Counted from the stretch's first letter, positions 17,368 to 27,013 are shown. The stretch: DNA of 64,000 bases from Sphingomonas adhaesiva (GCF_002374855.1 NZ_NWVC01000001.1:744001-808000), one strand, 5' to 3'. The notes: generated by a model not told the origin, from the letters alone. Numbers and translations are program-made.

Positions 17368-17922
17368 ATGTCCATCCTGTCCGACCGCTGGATCCGCGAA
17401 CGCGCGCTCGCCGACGGCATGATCGAACCGTTCGTGGAAAATCAGCGCCGCGACGGCTGCATCAGCTACGGCCTGTCCTCCTATGGCTATGACGCGCGCG
17501 TCGCCGACGAATTCAAGATCTTCACCAATGTCGACAATGCGATCGTCGACCCGAAGGATTTCGCCGCCAACAGCTTCGTCGATCGCAAGACCGACGTGTG
17601 CATCATCCCGCCCAACAGCTTCGCGCTGGCGCGGACGGTCGAATATTTCCGCGTACCGCGCGACGTGCTGGTGATCTGTCTGGGCAAGTCCACCTATGCG
17701 CGCTGCGGCATCATCGTGAACGTCACCCCGCTGGAACCGGGATGGGAGGGGCATGTGACGCTGGAATTCTCGAACACCACGCCCCTGCCCGCGCGCATCT
17801 ACGCCAACGAGGGGGCGTGCCAGTTCCTGTTCCTGCAAGGGAACGAACCGTGCGAGGTCAGCTACGCCGACCGCGCGGGCAAATATATGGGCCAGCGCGG
17901 CGTCACGCTGCCGCGGCTGTAA
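17368..17922 (+). CDS. dcd: dCTP deaminase
   Basis: The protein has 184 residues, the usual length of the non-bifunctional enzyme. It converts dCTP to dUTP for thymidylate synthesis. Conserved stretches are visible: [13 protein letters not shown] at the start, [22 protein letters not shown], the nucleotide loop [12 protein letters not shown], and the catalytic-site region [19 protein letters not shown] with its key Glu. The frame is open 24 codons further upstream, but the ATG at 17368 gives the family N-terminus. Confidence 0.95.
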   Translation: MSILSDRWIRERALADGMIEPFVENQRRDGCISYGLSSYGYDARVADEFKIFTNVDNAIVDPKDFAANSFVDRKTDVCIIPPNSFALARTVEYFRVPRDVLVICLGKSTYARCGIIVNVTPLEPGWEGHVTLEFSNTTPLPARIYANEGACQFLFLQGNEPCEVSYADRAGKYMGQRGVTLPRL

Positions 17923-17925
17923 CGT

Positions 17926-18318
17926 TCAGCGCACGCGGTCCAGCCGCACGAACCGGTCGAGCCGGACGAACCCCGACGGGATGCCGGAATTGCGGTCGAC
18001 CAGCCGCACCGCGTCGCCGCGGCACAATTGCCCGCCGCGGATATCGGTGACCAGGATGTCGTTGTCGTCCAGCCGGTCGGCACCGACGCTGGGCACGTTC
18101 AGATAGCTGCGCGCCCCGATGCGATAGACGATGCCCTTGCCCGCGATCACCCGCGTCCCCGAAATGCTCGTCGGCATCACGCACTCGGTCACCGGCCCGG
18201 CGACATTGTCGCGCAGCAGCGCGTCATATTCCTGCTGGCCGCGCGGATCGGCGGGGCGCGCCACCGCCACACCCGGAAGGACCGCCACCGCCGCCAACAC
18301 CGCCATCCACCGCGTCAT
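17926..18318 (-). CDS. Hypothetical small secreted protein
   Basis: I do not recognise this 130-residue protein. It has a good GGAGG ribosome site and a signal peptide ending near GVAVARPAD. The mature part has two Cys (VTECVMPTS and GGQLCRGD) that could form a disulfide in the periplasm, and a beta-rich pattern including GTRVIAGKGIVYRIG. The C-terminus carries an immediate repeat, FVRLDRFVRLDRVR. It is convergent with dcd, with four bases between stops. LacI lies upstream on the same strand with a 69-bp gap. Confidence 0.65.
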   Translation of the reverse strand: MTRWMAVLAAVAVLPGVAVARPADPRGQQEYDALLRDNVAGPVTECVMPTSISGTRVIAGKGIVYRIGARSYLNVPSVGADRLDDNDILVTDIRGGQLCRGDAVRLVDRNSGIPSGFVRLDRFVRLDRVR

Positions 18319-18387
18319 CGCCTGCCTCCGTTCGCTCGCCGGGGGATGATGGCCCCGCCGCGCTGAACCACGCCTGACCACACCGGT

Positions 18388-19431
18388 TCAGGCGGACGCG
18401 CGCACCACCAGTTGCGGCGCCATCACCACCGACGGTGCGTCATGCCCGGCGATCCGCGCCAGCAGCGCATCGGTCATCGCGCGGGCGCCCCTGGCGATGT
18501 CCTGCCGCACCGTCGTCAGCCGCGGCACCATCTGTTCGGCCAGCGGCAGGTCGTCGAACCCGACGATCGCGATATCGTCGGGGACGCGCACGCCGCGATC
18601 CGCCAGCACGCGCACCGCCTGCATCGCGATCACGTCGGACGCCGCGGCGATGCCGTCGATTTGCCCGCCCACCGCATCCCAATGCGCGGCGATCTCCTCA
18701 TACATCACGTCCGATGCCAGATGCGTGTCGAGCTGCAACGGCGCGTCGACCCCGCGCTCGGCGCACATGTCGCGCACCCCCGCATGTCGCTCGGTCAGTT
18801 CCAGCGTGCGAATCTCGCCCATGAACGCGATCCGCCGGCATCCGCGCTCGATCAGCCGTTCGCCCGCCAGCCGCCCGCCCAGGTAATTGTCGACCCCGAC
18901 CGCGCAATGCCGCTGCCCCGCGCGGTGATGACCCCACACCACCATCTGGCGATAGCGCGCGGCGGTCCGCTCGATCACCGCCAGCTGGTCCGACTGGCCG
19001 ATCACCAGCACCCCGTCCAGCATCCCCGAATCGACGATATCGTCCAGCCAGTCGTCTCCGCTGGGCACCACGCGCGACAGCATCAGGTCGTAACCGTTGG
19101 CGGTCACGCCATCGGCCAGATGCCCCAGGATGGTCATGAAGAACGGGTCGGACAGGTGCTGGCGCTGTTCGTGCCCCAGCGGCACGACCACGCCGATCAT
19201 GTTCGATCGTTTGACGCGCAGCCGCCGCGCCATCTCGTTGGGGCGGAAACCGTGTTCGGCGGCCAGCGCCTTGATCTTGTCGCGGGTCGCCTTGCTGACC
19301 AGCGGGCTGTCGGCCAGCGCGCGGCTGACGGTGGCGACATGCACGCCGGTCAGCCGCGCCAGATCCGCCATGTTGCGGACGCGGTCGCCGCCGTCACCGA
19401 ACGCGTCGTCCTCGCTGCCGTCGTTGCCCAT
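18388..19431 (-). CDS. LacI-family transcriptional regulator of the sucrose/oligosaccharide locus
   Basis: The protein has 347 residues. After a short acidic leader, the LacI helix-turn-helix is NMADLARLTGVHVATVSRALAD (about 20-41) with the hinge helix FRPNEMARRLRVKRSNMIGVV. A periplasmic-binding-protein-like sensor domain fills the rest. It lies downstream of the TBDR gene on the same strand. It probably represses the divergent TBDR and GH13-transporter units through the GCAAACG-type sites at 22129-22209. By organisation it corresponds to the regulator of the Xanthomonas sux and Caulobacter suc loci. The effector sugar is inferred. Confidence 0.85.
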   Translation of the reverse strand: MGNDGSEDDAFGDGGDRVRNMADLARLTGVHVATVSRALADSPLVSKATRDKIKALAAEHGFRPNEMARRLRVKRSNMIGVVVPLGHEQRQHLSDPFFMTILGHLADGVTANGYDLMLSRVVPSGDDWLDDIVDSGMLDGVLVIGQSDQLAVIERTAARYRQMVVWGHHRAGQRHCAVGVDNYLGGRLAGERLIERGCRRIAFMGEIRTLELTERHAGVRDMCAERGVDAPLQLDTHLASDVMYEEIAAHWDAVGGQIDGIAAASDVIAMQAVRVLADRGVRVPDDIAIVGFDDLPLAEQMVPRLTTVRQDIARGARAMTDALLARIAGHDAPSVVMAPQLVVRASA

Positions 19432-19490
19432 CGTGTCCCGTCGTTCCCCGCCGGCCCATCTAACTCCCGGCAATCACGGGGAATGCCGAC

Positions 19491-19535
19491 GCCCCGGCAC
19501 GATTGCAAGCGGGCCGCCTGCAACCGCGCCGGGGC
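19491..19535 (-). terminator. Nested hairpin between TBDR and LacI genes
   Basis: Outer arms GCCCCGGC (19491-19498) and GCCGGGGC (19528-19535) enclose inner arms TTGCA (19503-19507) and TGCAA (19519-19523). It lies 18 bases past the TBDR stop and 60 bases before LacI. It may end or attenuate the TBDR transcript. The TTGCAA-containing core also looks like a LacI half-site, so a regulatory role is possible. Confidence 0.4.
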
Positions 19536-19552
19536 ACCCGGTCCGCCATGGA

Positions 19553-22063
19553 TCAGAAGCGCAGGCCGATCGTCGCGCTGATGTTGCGGCCCAGCGCCGA
19601 CCGCGCGGTGGTGACGCCGTCGGCGGGGATGCGATCCTGCACCTGCCCGACTTCGGTGATCGCCAGCACGTTGAAGATGTTCTGCGCGTTGACCGACAGC
19701 TTGATCGACGGCGTCAGCGCATAGGAACCGAACAGGCTGGTCAGCACATAGCCCGGCATCTTCAGCGTGTTGACGTCCGCGGCATAGGACGAGGTGGTGC
19801 CCGTCACGTTCGCCCCGATCGAGAAGACGTCGTTGCCGATCGACGGCGTCGCCTGGAAGATCAGCGCCGCCTGGCGGTACGGGGTGTTGCCGTTCAGCGC
19901 CGGCGTGACCTGGCTGTCGGTGATGCGCGCGTGGGTATAGGTCGCCCCCGCGATCAGGTGGAACATCCCCCAGTCGCCGCCGCCCTCGGCCTCCAGGCCG
20001 TAGGAACGGTACCTGTTGTTGATGATCTGCTGGACCGGGATGACCAGCTCGTTGGCCTCGGCGGTGGTGGCGCGGAACGCGGTCAGGTTGGCGTACATCG
20101 CGCCGCCGCGATACTTCAGCCCCAGTTCCTGCTGGTTGACGAAATTGACCGCGACGTTGTCGGCGATGCTGCCGTCGTCGCGCACGCCGCCGCCGAACAG
20201 CACGCGGTCGGCGTTGAAGCGCGCCCCGCGGCTGACCCGCGCGAACGCCGCCAGCCCGGGGTTCAGTTCATAGTTCGCGCCGACCGACCAGGTGAAATAG
20301 TTCTTGCGGTAATCCACCGGCTTGGCCGCTGCCAGATTGACCACCGGCACGGTGCGCTCCGGGGTCTGGATCACGCCGTCCTGGTTGACGTCGATGACGC
20401 GGTTGGTGCTGCCGGCATAGGTGCCCTCGGCCTTGCTGCTGTTGTAGCGGACACTGCCGTCCAGGCTCAGCCCGCCGGTCTTCCACGACAGCGCGATATA
20501 CGGCGCATCGATGTTGTAATCGACATTGTAGTAGCGCTGGCAGCAATTGCCGAACACCGGCTCGCCATAGGCGATCAGCCCGTTCTGCGTCACCGCCTGC
20601 CCGGCGGCGTTATACACGTCCAGCAGGGCGGCATTCTCGCCCTTCACTTCCTGAAGATAGCTGTTCCAGTGCCAGTCCATCTTCACGGCCTGGTACGACT
20701 TGAAATAGCCGAACGTGACCGAACCGGTCCCCGCGCTGCCCGCGTCGAAGTCACGGCTCAGCGTCAGGATGTTGGTGGCGTTGGTGAAATCGTCCAGCGT
20801 TACGTTGAAAAGCAGCGTGTTCGACGCCAGCCCGTTGCCGTTCAGCGCGGCCGGATTGGCGATCGTCTGCCCGGCGCTTGGGCCGTTGGCATAGCGTAGC
20901 GTGGCACCCGCCCCGCCGATGGAGGTCGCGAACGACGCCGCCGACGCGACGTTGGCGGGATAGGGGGTGACGAACCCGCCCGAATTCTTCGCGATGTTGA
21001 ACTTGTCGTCCAGCGACCAGCCGCCGCCCAGCCCGAACGACGCCTCGCCGCCGATCGCGCGCGACTTGATGCGGTACCCGTCGGCGACGTCGGTCAGGAT
21101 GCGGTTGCCGTCCGCGCCGATCGACACGTCCTGCCGCAGGTAGCGCGACATGGTGGTGCCCGACTTCGCGTCGAAGCCCGGGAAGGACGAATAGTTCGGC
21201 TTGTCGACCGTCCCCGTCAGCCGCACCGGCACCGGAACGTAGGCGGGGGCGCGATCGTCCAGCACCTTGAAGGTCAGCCGCAGGAAGCCGTCGGCCAGCT
21301 TGCGGGTGATGTTGCCCTTGATCTGCCCGCCCTTCTCCGCGGTATAGCCGGCGTCCTTCACGCCGGTGCCGATGCGGTAGAAGCCGCCGACATGGAACGA
21401 CCAGTCGTCGCCCAGCGGCGCGCCGTAATCGGCGTCGATGCGCGTGCGATCGAAGTCGATGCCCTTGGTCAGCGCGATATTGCCGCCCTCGGTCGCGCCG
21501 GTCTTGCTGATGAAGTTGATGATCGCGCCCGGGGCGTTGCTGGTGAAGGTCGATGCCGAACCGCCGCGCACCGTCTCGACCCGCGCGACATTGTTGTCGG
21601 GGCGCACGAACAGGTCGGCGGTGGCGAAGGCGATATCGCCGAAATCGAGGACCGGCAGCCCGTCTTCCTGGAACTGCACGAACTTGGCGCCGCCGCTGGC
21701 CACGGGAAGGCCGCGCACCGCGATATTGGCGTTGCCCTCACCGCCCGACGATTCGGCGCGGATGCCCGGCACGTTGCGGATCAGGTCGGCGCTGCCCAGC
21801 GGCGCCAGCTGGTTGAGCTGCGCGGCGTCCAGGGTGCTGACCGAAATGGAGGTGCGCACGCTGCGCTCCGGCCGCGCGGTACCGGTGACGACGATGTCCT
21901 GCTGCGCCTCGGCGCCCTCATCGGCCTGCGCGGCGGCATCGGCGACGGTGGGGGCCGCGACGGCGGCGGTTCCGGGGGTGGTGGGGACGGTCTGCGCCCA
22001 GGCGCTGCCCGACGACAAAGCCGCGACGGCGGCACCGACCAACAGCTTCGACAACGACGACAT
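19553..22063 (-). CDS. TonB-dependent receptor, probable sucrose/maltooligosaccharide uptake
   Basis: The protein has 836 residues with a signal peptide ending SGSAWAQ. The plug domain begins DIVVTGTARPERSVRT and includes LGSADLIRNVPGIRAESSGGEGNANIAVRGLP and RVETVRGGSASTF. The 22-strand barrel ends SATIGLRF with the terminal Phe needed for outer-membrane assembly. GAGAGGATCGAA precedes the ATG. It is divergent from the amylosucrase-like gene across a 175-bp region with three LacI operators, and the LacI gene follows it. The group matches the SuxA-type receptor position, so the substrate is likely sucrose or a related glucoside. Confidence 0.85.
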   Translation of the reverse strand: MSSLSKLLVGAAVAALSSGSAWAQTVPTTPGTAAVAAPTVADAAAQADEGAEAQQDIVVTGTARPERSVRTSISVSTLDAAQLNQLAPLGSADLIRNVPGIRAESSGGEGNANIAVRGLPVASGGAKFVQFQEDGLPVLDFGDIAFATADLFVRPDNNVARVETVRGGSASTFTSNAPGAIINFISKTGATEGGNIALTKGIDFDRTRIDADYGAPLGDDWSFHVGGFYRIGTGVKDAGYTAEKGGQIKGNITRKLADGFLRLTFKVLDDRAPAYVPVPVRLTGTVDKPNYSSFPGFDAKSGTTMSRYLRQDVSIGADGNRILTDVADGYRIKSRAIGGEASFGLGGGWSLDDKFNIAKNSGGFVTPYPANVASAASFATSIGGAGATLRYANGPSAGQTIANPAALNGNGLASNTLLFNVTLDDFTNATNILTLSRDFDAGSAGTGSVTFGYFKSYQAVKMDWHWNSYLQEVKGENAALLDVYNAAGQAVTQNGLIAYGEPVFGNCCQRYYNVDYNIDAPYIALSWKTGGLSLDGSVRYNSSKAEGTYAGSTNRVIDVNQDGVIQTPERTVPVVNLAAAKPVDYRKNYFTWSVGANYELNPGLAAFARVSRGARFNADRVLFGGGVRDDGSIADNVAVNFVNQQELGLKYRGGAMYANLTAFRATTAEANELVIPVQQIINNRYRSYGLEAEGGGDWGMFHLIAGATYTHARITDSQVTPALNGNTPYRQAALIFQATPSIGNDVFSIGANVTGTTSSYAADVNTLKMPGYVLTSLFGSYALTPSIKLSVNAQNIFNVLAITEVGQVQDRIPADGVTTARSALGRNISATIGLRF

Positions 22064-22128
22064 TTCGATCCTCTCCCCAACGTGATTCGCCCGCGTCGGC
22101 GGGTCTGACGATGCTCGTTACGCCTGCC

Positions 22129-22140
22129 GCAACCGTTTGC
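22129..22140. promoter_or_regulatory. LacI-type operator 1 (GCAACCGTTTGC)
   Basis: A 12-bp near-palindrome, one mismatch from GCAAACGTTTGC, overlapped on its right by the perfect palindrome GTTTGCAAAC (22135-22144). It falls inside the spacer of a possible TBDR promoter on the minus strand, so bound repressor would block it. Confidence 0.6.
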
Positions 22141-22152
22141 AAACAACTTTTT

Positions 22153-22164
22153 GCACACGATTGC
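22153..22164. promoter_or_regulatory. LacI-type operator 2 (GCACACGATTGC)
   Basis: A second 12-bp site centred 24 bp from operator 1, just upstream of the -35 of the GH13 promoter. It matches the other two sites at most positions, including the central CG and the TTGC arm. Confidence 0.5.
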
Positions 22165-22166
22165 AT

Positions 22167-22195
22167 TTGCATCCGACTGCCGGTCTTGCCATAGT
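22167..22195 (+). promoter_or_regulatory. Candidate promoter for the GH13-transporter operon
   Basis: TTGCAT (22167-22172), 17-bp spacer, CATAGT (22190-22195). Operator 3 begins two bases after the -10 box and operator 2 ends two bases before the -35 box. That is the arrangement expected for tight repression. Chosen by eye; a start site is not proven. Confidence 0.45.
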
Positions 22196-22197
22196 TC

Positions 22198-22209
22198 GCA
22201 AACGATTGC
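22198..22209. promoter_or_regulatory. LacI-type operator 3 (GCAAACGATTGC)
   Basis: The best match of the three to GCAAACGTTTGC (one mismatch). It is centred 45 bp from operator 2 and covers the expected start-site region of the GH13 promoter, 29 bases before the GTG start. Confidence 0.6.
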
Positions 22210-22238
22210 GGCAGAAGCCGCGCGGAGAGGACGATCAC

Positions 22239-24044
22239 GTGACCATCGCCACACCCCCATCCCGCGACGACGCGCCTTTTGTCGAGGCACGCCTGTCCGC
22301 GATCGCCCCGCGGCTGCGCCGCCAGTTGCAGCGATTGTACGGCGCCGCCGCGCTGGAGCCGCTGTGGGATCGCACCGCCGCGATCCTGCGCCGCGCCGCC
22401 GCCGCGCGCGCCGCCGATCTCGTCGCGCTCGACACCGCGCGCGTCGCCGATCCCGACTGGTTCGTGCGCCCCGACATGCTGGGCTATTCCACCTATGTCG
22501 ATCGCTTCGGCGGCACGGTGGCGGGGGTGGAGGCGCATGTCGATCACCTCGAATCGCTCGGCGTGCGCTACCTGCATTTGCTCGCGCTGCTGAAGGCGCG
22601 CGCGGGCGACAGCGACGGCGGCTTCGCGGTGGCGGACTATCTGGCGGTCGAACCGCGGCTGGGCACGATGGCGGATGTCGAGCGGCTGGCCGCGCGGCTG
22701 CGCGCGGGGCGGATCAGCCTGTGCGTCGACCTGGCGCTGAACCATACAGCCGACGACCACCGCTGGGCGCAGGCCGCGCGAGCGGGCGACCCCTTCTACC
22801 GCGACTTCTACATGGTCGTCAGCGCGGATGAAGCCGCCGCCCGCGACGCCGAACTGCCGCAGGTGTTCCCCACCACCGCCCCCGGCAACTTCACGCCGGT
22901 GCCGGAAATGGGCGGGCACGTGCGCACCACCTTCTATCCGTTCCAGTGGGACCTCAACTGGCGCAACCCCAACGTCTTCCTGGCGATGCTGGACACCATG
23001 CTGACGCTCGCCAACCACGGGTTCGAGGCGTTCCGGCTGGATAGCACCGCCTTCCTGTGGAAACAGGACGGCACCGATTGCCGCAACCTGCCACCGTCGC
23101 ATTATATCGTCCGCGCGCTGCGCGCCGCGCTCGACATCGCCGCGCCGGCCACGCTGCTGAAGGCGGAGGCGATCGTGCCGACCGCGTTCGTCCCCCCCTA
23201 TTTCGGCGCGGACGAAGGCGATGGGTTCGAGCCGGAATGCCACCTCGTCTACAACAACTCCCTGATGGTCGCCGGCTGGGTCGCGCTGGCGGAGCAATCG
23301 GCGCAGCTGCCGCACGCGATCGTCGCGGCCAGCGGCGGGCTGCCGCGCGGCGCCAACTGGCTGTCCTATGCGCGCTGCCACGACGATATCGGCTGGGGCG
23401 CGGTGCTGGGCGATCTCGCCGGGATCGACCCCGCCCCGACCCAGCGGCTGGTCGCCGCCGCGCGCTTCCTGCATGGCGAGGGCGACAGCTGGGCGCGCGG
23501 GGAGCCGTTCCAGTCGGACGGCGCCGCGCTCCACGGCACCAATGGCACGCTAGCCTCGCTGGCGGGGCTGGAGGCGGCGCAGGACGACGACGCGCGCGAG
23601 GCCGCGCTGCGCCGCATCGCGCTGGTGAACGCGCTGTCGATCGCCAGCGGCGGTCTGGCGACGCTGTACATGGGGGACGAGGCCGGGCTGCTCAACGACC
23701 GCAGCTACCTCGCCGATGCCGACCACGCACACGAAGGGCGCTGGCTCCACCGCCCCGCGATGGACTGGACCGCGCGCGCCACCCCCGATGCACGCCGCAT
23801 CGCCGGCGATATCGCGCGCCTTCGTGCCGCGCGCATCGCCAGCGGCGGCGCCGGCGCACCGCGCGCGATCGCCACCGCCCACCCCGCGCTGCTCGCGATC
23901 GGGTGCGGCACCGACACGGTGTTCCTCAATTTCTCGGCAGCACCGGTCGCGCTCGATGCCGCTGGACACGACCGCCTCACCGGCGCCACCATCGCCGATC
24001 TGCCGGCATGGGGCATGGCGTGGATCGAGGGAGAGGCGGCATGA
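22239..24044 (+). CDS. Amylosucrase-like GH13 enzyme
   Basis: The protein has 601 residues with a GTG start behind GGAGAGGACG and no signal peptide, so it acts in the cytoplasm. GH13 regions are clear: VDLALNHTADDH (region I), FRLDST with nucleophile Asp268, LLKAEAIV with acid/base Glu310, and ARCHDDIGW with His381-Asp382. The HDDIGW form and the N-terminal helical part (LEPLWDRTAAILRRAAAARAADL) are typical of amylosucrase (GH13 subfamily 4). That enzyme splits sucrose and transfers glucose to an alpha-1,4 glucan. A related sucrose hydrolase or trehalose-active enzyme cannot be excluded. The stop overlaps the transporter start as ATGA. Confidence 0.82.
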   Translation: MTIATPPSRDDAPFVEARLSAIAPRLRRQLQRLYGAAALEPLWDRTAAILRRAAAARAADLVALDTARVADPDWFVRPDMLGYSTYVDRFGGTVAGVEAHVDHLESLGVRYLHLLALLKARAGDSDGGFAVADYLAVEPRLGTMADVERLAARLRAGRISLCVDLALNHTADDHRWAQAARAGDPFYRDFYMVVSADEAAARDAELPQVFPTTAPGNFTPVPEMGGHVRTTFYPFQWDLNWRNPNVFLAMLDTMLTLANHGFEAFRLDSTAFLWKQDGTDCRNLPPSHYIVRALRAALDIAAPATLLKAEAIVPTAFVPPYFGADEGDGFEPECHLVYNNSLMVAGWVALAEQSAQLPHAIVAASGGLPRGANWLSYARCHDDIGWGAVLGDLAGIDPAPTQRLVAAARFLHGEGDSWARGEPFQSDGAALHGTNGTLASLAGLEAAQDDDAREAALRRIALVNALSIASGGLATLYMGDEAGLLNDRSYLADADHAHEGRWLHRPAMDWTARATPDARRIAGDIARLRAARIASGGAGAPRAIATAHPALLAIGCGTDTVFLNFSAAPVALDAAGHDRLTGATIADLPAWGMAWIEGEAA

Positions 24045-25354
24045 ACCGGCCGCGGCTGTCGCTGGCGCGGATCGTCGAGATGAACCTCGGCTTCCTCGGC
24101 CTGCAATTCTCGTTCGGGCTGCAACAGGCGAACATGGCGCCGATCTACGGCTATCTCGGCGCGGACGAGGCCAGCCTGCCGCTCCTGTGGCTCGCCGGGC
24201 CGATGACCGGCCTGCTGGTCCAGCCGCTGATCGGCGCGATGAGCGACCGGACGAACACCCGGCTGGGCCGCCGCACCCCCTATTTCCTGGTCGGCGCGGT
24301 GCTGTGCAGCCTGTGCCTGTTCGCGATGCCGTACAGCCGCTCGCTATGGATGGCGGCCAGCCTGTTGTGGGTGCTGGACGCGGCCAACAACGTCACGATG
24401 GAGCCGTATCGCGCCTATGTCGGCGACCGGCTGGCGCCCGACCAGCGGGCCGTCGGCTTCCTGACGCAATCGGCGTTCACCGGGCTGGCGCAGACGCTGT
24501 CCTACCTCGCGCCATCGCTGATGGTGTGGATCGGGTTCGACAAGGATGCGGTCGACGCCAACGGCATTCCCGACATCACGCGCATCGCCTTCGTCATCGG
24601 CGCGGTGCTGTCGCTGTCGACGATCCTGTGGTCGGTGCTGCGCGTGCGCGAATTGCCGCTGGAACCGGCGGAGCAGGCGCGGCTTGCCGCCGATCCGCTC
24701 ACCTTCCGCGGCGCGCTGGCGGATCTGAAGGCCGCGATCGTGGAGATGCCGCGCCCGATGCGCCAGCTGGCGCTGGCGATGCTGTGCCAATGGTATGCGA
24801 TGTTCGCCTATTGGCAGTTCATCGCCTTCGCGCTGGCGCGCTCGCTGCACGGCACCGCCGATACCGCCAGCACCGCGTTTCGCGATACCGTGCTGACGGT
24901 GGGTCAGCTGGGCGCCTTCTACAATGCGGTCGCGTTCGTCGCCGCGCTGTTGCTGGTGCCGCTGGCGCGCCGGTTCGGGGCGAAGCATGTCCATGCCGCG
25001 TGCCTCGCCGCATCGGGCGCGGCGATGCTGGTGATCCCCGGCATCCCGACGCAGGCGGGGCTGTTCGTGGCGATGATCGGCATCGGCGTCGGCTGGGCCA
25101 GCATGATGGGCAATCCGTACATCATGCTGACGGGGATGATCCCGCCCGAACGCAACGGCGTCTACATGGGCATCTTCAATATGTTCATCGTCATTCCAAT
25201 GATGATCGAAAGCCTGACGGTGCCGCTGTTCTACAAGCCGCTGCTGGGCGGCGATGCGCGCGCGATGCTGCTGGTGGCCGGGGTGCTGATGCTGGGGGGT
25301 GCGGCCGCCACCGTGCTGGTCGGACGGGGGACGGCGCAGGCGGCCCGCGCCTGA
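24041..25354 (+). CDS. MFS/SLC45-type sugar transporter (sucrose/maltose)
   Basis: The protein has 437 residues and 12 predicted membrane helices. It opens [31 protein letters not shown], the start typical of the GPH/SLC45 sugar-proton symporters found beside bacterial amylosucrase or maltose genes. Other hallmarks are [22 protein letters not shown] between helices 2 and 3, and [32 protein letters not shown] in the second half. It should carry the disaccharide delivered by the TBDR into the cytoplasm for the GH13 enzyme. It is translationally coupled to that gene by ATGA. Confidence 0.85.
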   Translation: MNRPRLSLARIVEMNLGFLGLQFSFGLQQANMAPIYGYLGADEASLPLLWLAGPMTGLLVQPLIGAMSDRTNTRLGRRTPYFLVGAVLCSLCLFAMPYSRSLWMAASLLWVLDAANNVTMEPYRAYVGDRLAPDQRAVGFLTQSAFTGLAQTLSYLAPSLMVWIGFDKDAVDANGIPDITRIAFVIGAVLSLSTILWSVLRVRELPLEPAEQARLAADPLTFRGALADLKAAIVEMPRPMRQLALAMLCQWYAMFAYWQFIAFALARSLHGTADTASTAFRDTVLTVGQLGAFYNAVAFVAALLLVPLARRFGAKHVHAACLAASGAAMLVIPGIPTQAGLFVAMIGIGVGWASMMGNPYIMLTGMIPPERNGVYMGIFNMFIVIPMMIESLTVPLFYKPLLGGDARAMLLVAGVLMLGGAAATVLVGRGTAQAARA

Positions 25355-25378
25355 CCGCCATCCCCCGCACACGTCGGC

Positions 25379-26901
25379 TCAGAAGCGGAAGCTGAGCCAC
25401 CCCGCCAGGAAGTCCGAGCTGCGGAACCCCGCGCGCGTCAGCGACGGGCCGGCGATCAGATGCTCGTACCGCCCGGTGAACGACACCCGCGGCGTGAAGC
25501 TCCACACCACCTGCGCGCGCAGCGTGTCGGCGATCTTGCGGACGCCGCGCACGTTCTGCGTGCCGGCGAACGCGCTGCCGTTGGCGCGATACACCGCATC
25601 GGTATCGGTCGCGCGCCACGACGCCTGATATTCCAGCGTCGTGCGCAGCTTCGGGATCGGGTTGAAGGTGACGTTCGGCGCCAGCGCGATCAGGTTGGTC
25701 GGCGTCGCATACAGCTGGTAGCTGTAATAGATGTTGTTGCCGAACGGCGCCAGCGACGTGCGCAGCGTGCCGCCGTCATACGAACCGCCGCCGCTGGCAT
25801 AATCCGCGTGGAAGCCGATGCGCGGCGCGGTCCGCCCCTTGCCCAGGCGATAGCTTTGCGCCGCGAAGATCAGCCAGGCCGAAATGTCCTGGTTGCCGAA
25901 TTCGCCGCCCTGGTGCTGGATCGTGTAATCGACGTTCACCGGCCCGGCATCGCCGTACAGGTGCAGGCCGTAGAACATCCGCTTTTCGCGCAGCGTCCGG
26001 GTGCCCCACACCGCCGCATCGTTGCGCAGCCGCCAGACGAACGGGTCGAAGAACAGCTTCGATCCGCCGAACCAGTCGCGCGGCACCACGATGCCCGCCG
26101 ACACGCCGCTGAACCGCCGCCCGCGATCGATCAGGTCGTCGCTGGTCCCGTTGACGCCCAGTCGCGTGGTATAGAAATCGAAGGCGTCGGCCCGCACCTT
26201 TGTGCCCCGCGCCCACACGCGCGCGCCGTTGAACACGGTGAAGATCGTGTTGTTGTCGCGCGGCACCACCATCAGGTTGGGGCCGTCGGCGAACGTCTGC
26301 CGCCCGTACCGCACGCCCAGATGCGCACCGCCGACATCGCCGGTCAGGTCGACGAACGATTGCTGGACGACCAGCGCGTTCTTCAGCTGCGGCAGCCGCG
26401 TGCCCAGCTCCACGCCCGACAGCCCGCCATGCGCCAGCTCGCCGAAGAAGCGCAGTGATCGCCGATGTGCAGGTCGGCGGCGCCGACGATGCGGTTGATG
26501 TCCTGCCGCTGCGCGCGCCGGTCGCGCAGGTCGGGGTTGGTGACGTGGTTCACGCGCAGCCGGAACTCACCCGACAAGGTCAGGTACGTGTCACCATCGC
26601 CCGCGATCGGGATGAACTTCAGCCGGTCGATCGGATCGTCGCGCTTCTTGGGGTCGCGCAGCTTCGTCCAGTCCTCCGCCCAGCGCGACTGGTTGTACCC
26701 GCCGCTGGTGACGCCATCGCCCATGCCGTCGACGGGATAATCGTTGGCGGTGGGGTTGGCGGCGGCGGTGCTCGGCTGGCCGTCCTTGGCGGGGATCGTC
26801 TGCTCGGCAGCGGCGGCGGGGGCCGCCATCGTCGCGCCCGCCACCAGGCACAGCGTCAGGGGGGCGGCGCCGGCCAGGCGGCGCGCCATACGGTTCATCA
26901 T
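25379..26901 (-). pseudogene. Alginate-export-family porin, split by a single-base frameshift
   Basis: Two frames together encode one outer-membrane porin of the Alginate_exp/OprD-like type (~506 residues). Frame 1 runs from MMNRMARRLAGAAP with a signal peptide ending PAAAAEQ through LSGEFRLRVNHVTNPDLRDRR to VGAADLHIGDH. It then reads out of register. Frame 2 resumes with LRFFGELAHGGLSGVELGTR and continues to the C-terminal LAGWLSFRF. One missing base near 26455 (CACTGCGC where CACCTGCGC would restore the frame) explains both halves. It could be a true inactivation or a sequencing error. The gene lies 112 bp downstream of dctA on the same strand. Confidence 0.8.
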
Positions 26902-27013
26902 GGTCAATGCCCTTGATCGTCTTTTGGGGGAGGCGGCGGGACCGGCGGGCCGTTCGCCCCCACGTCCCGCCTTTAGCCGACAGACGTTAATCCGGTCCTT
27001 AAGCCCGCATCGG

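Noticed and set aside
18388..19431. LacI protein as regulator of the 20-bp GGGAACGTTCCC palindrome
   Set aside because: Its neighbours carry a different operator type (GCAAACGWTTGC), and it is 26 kb away.
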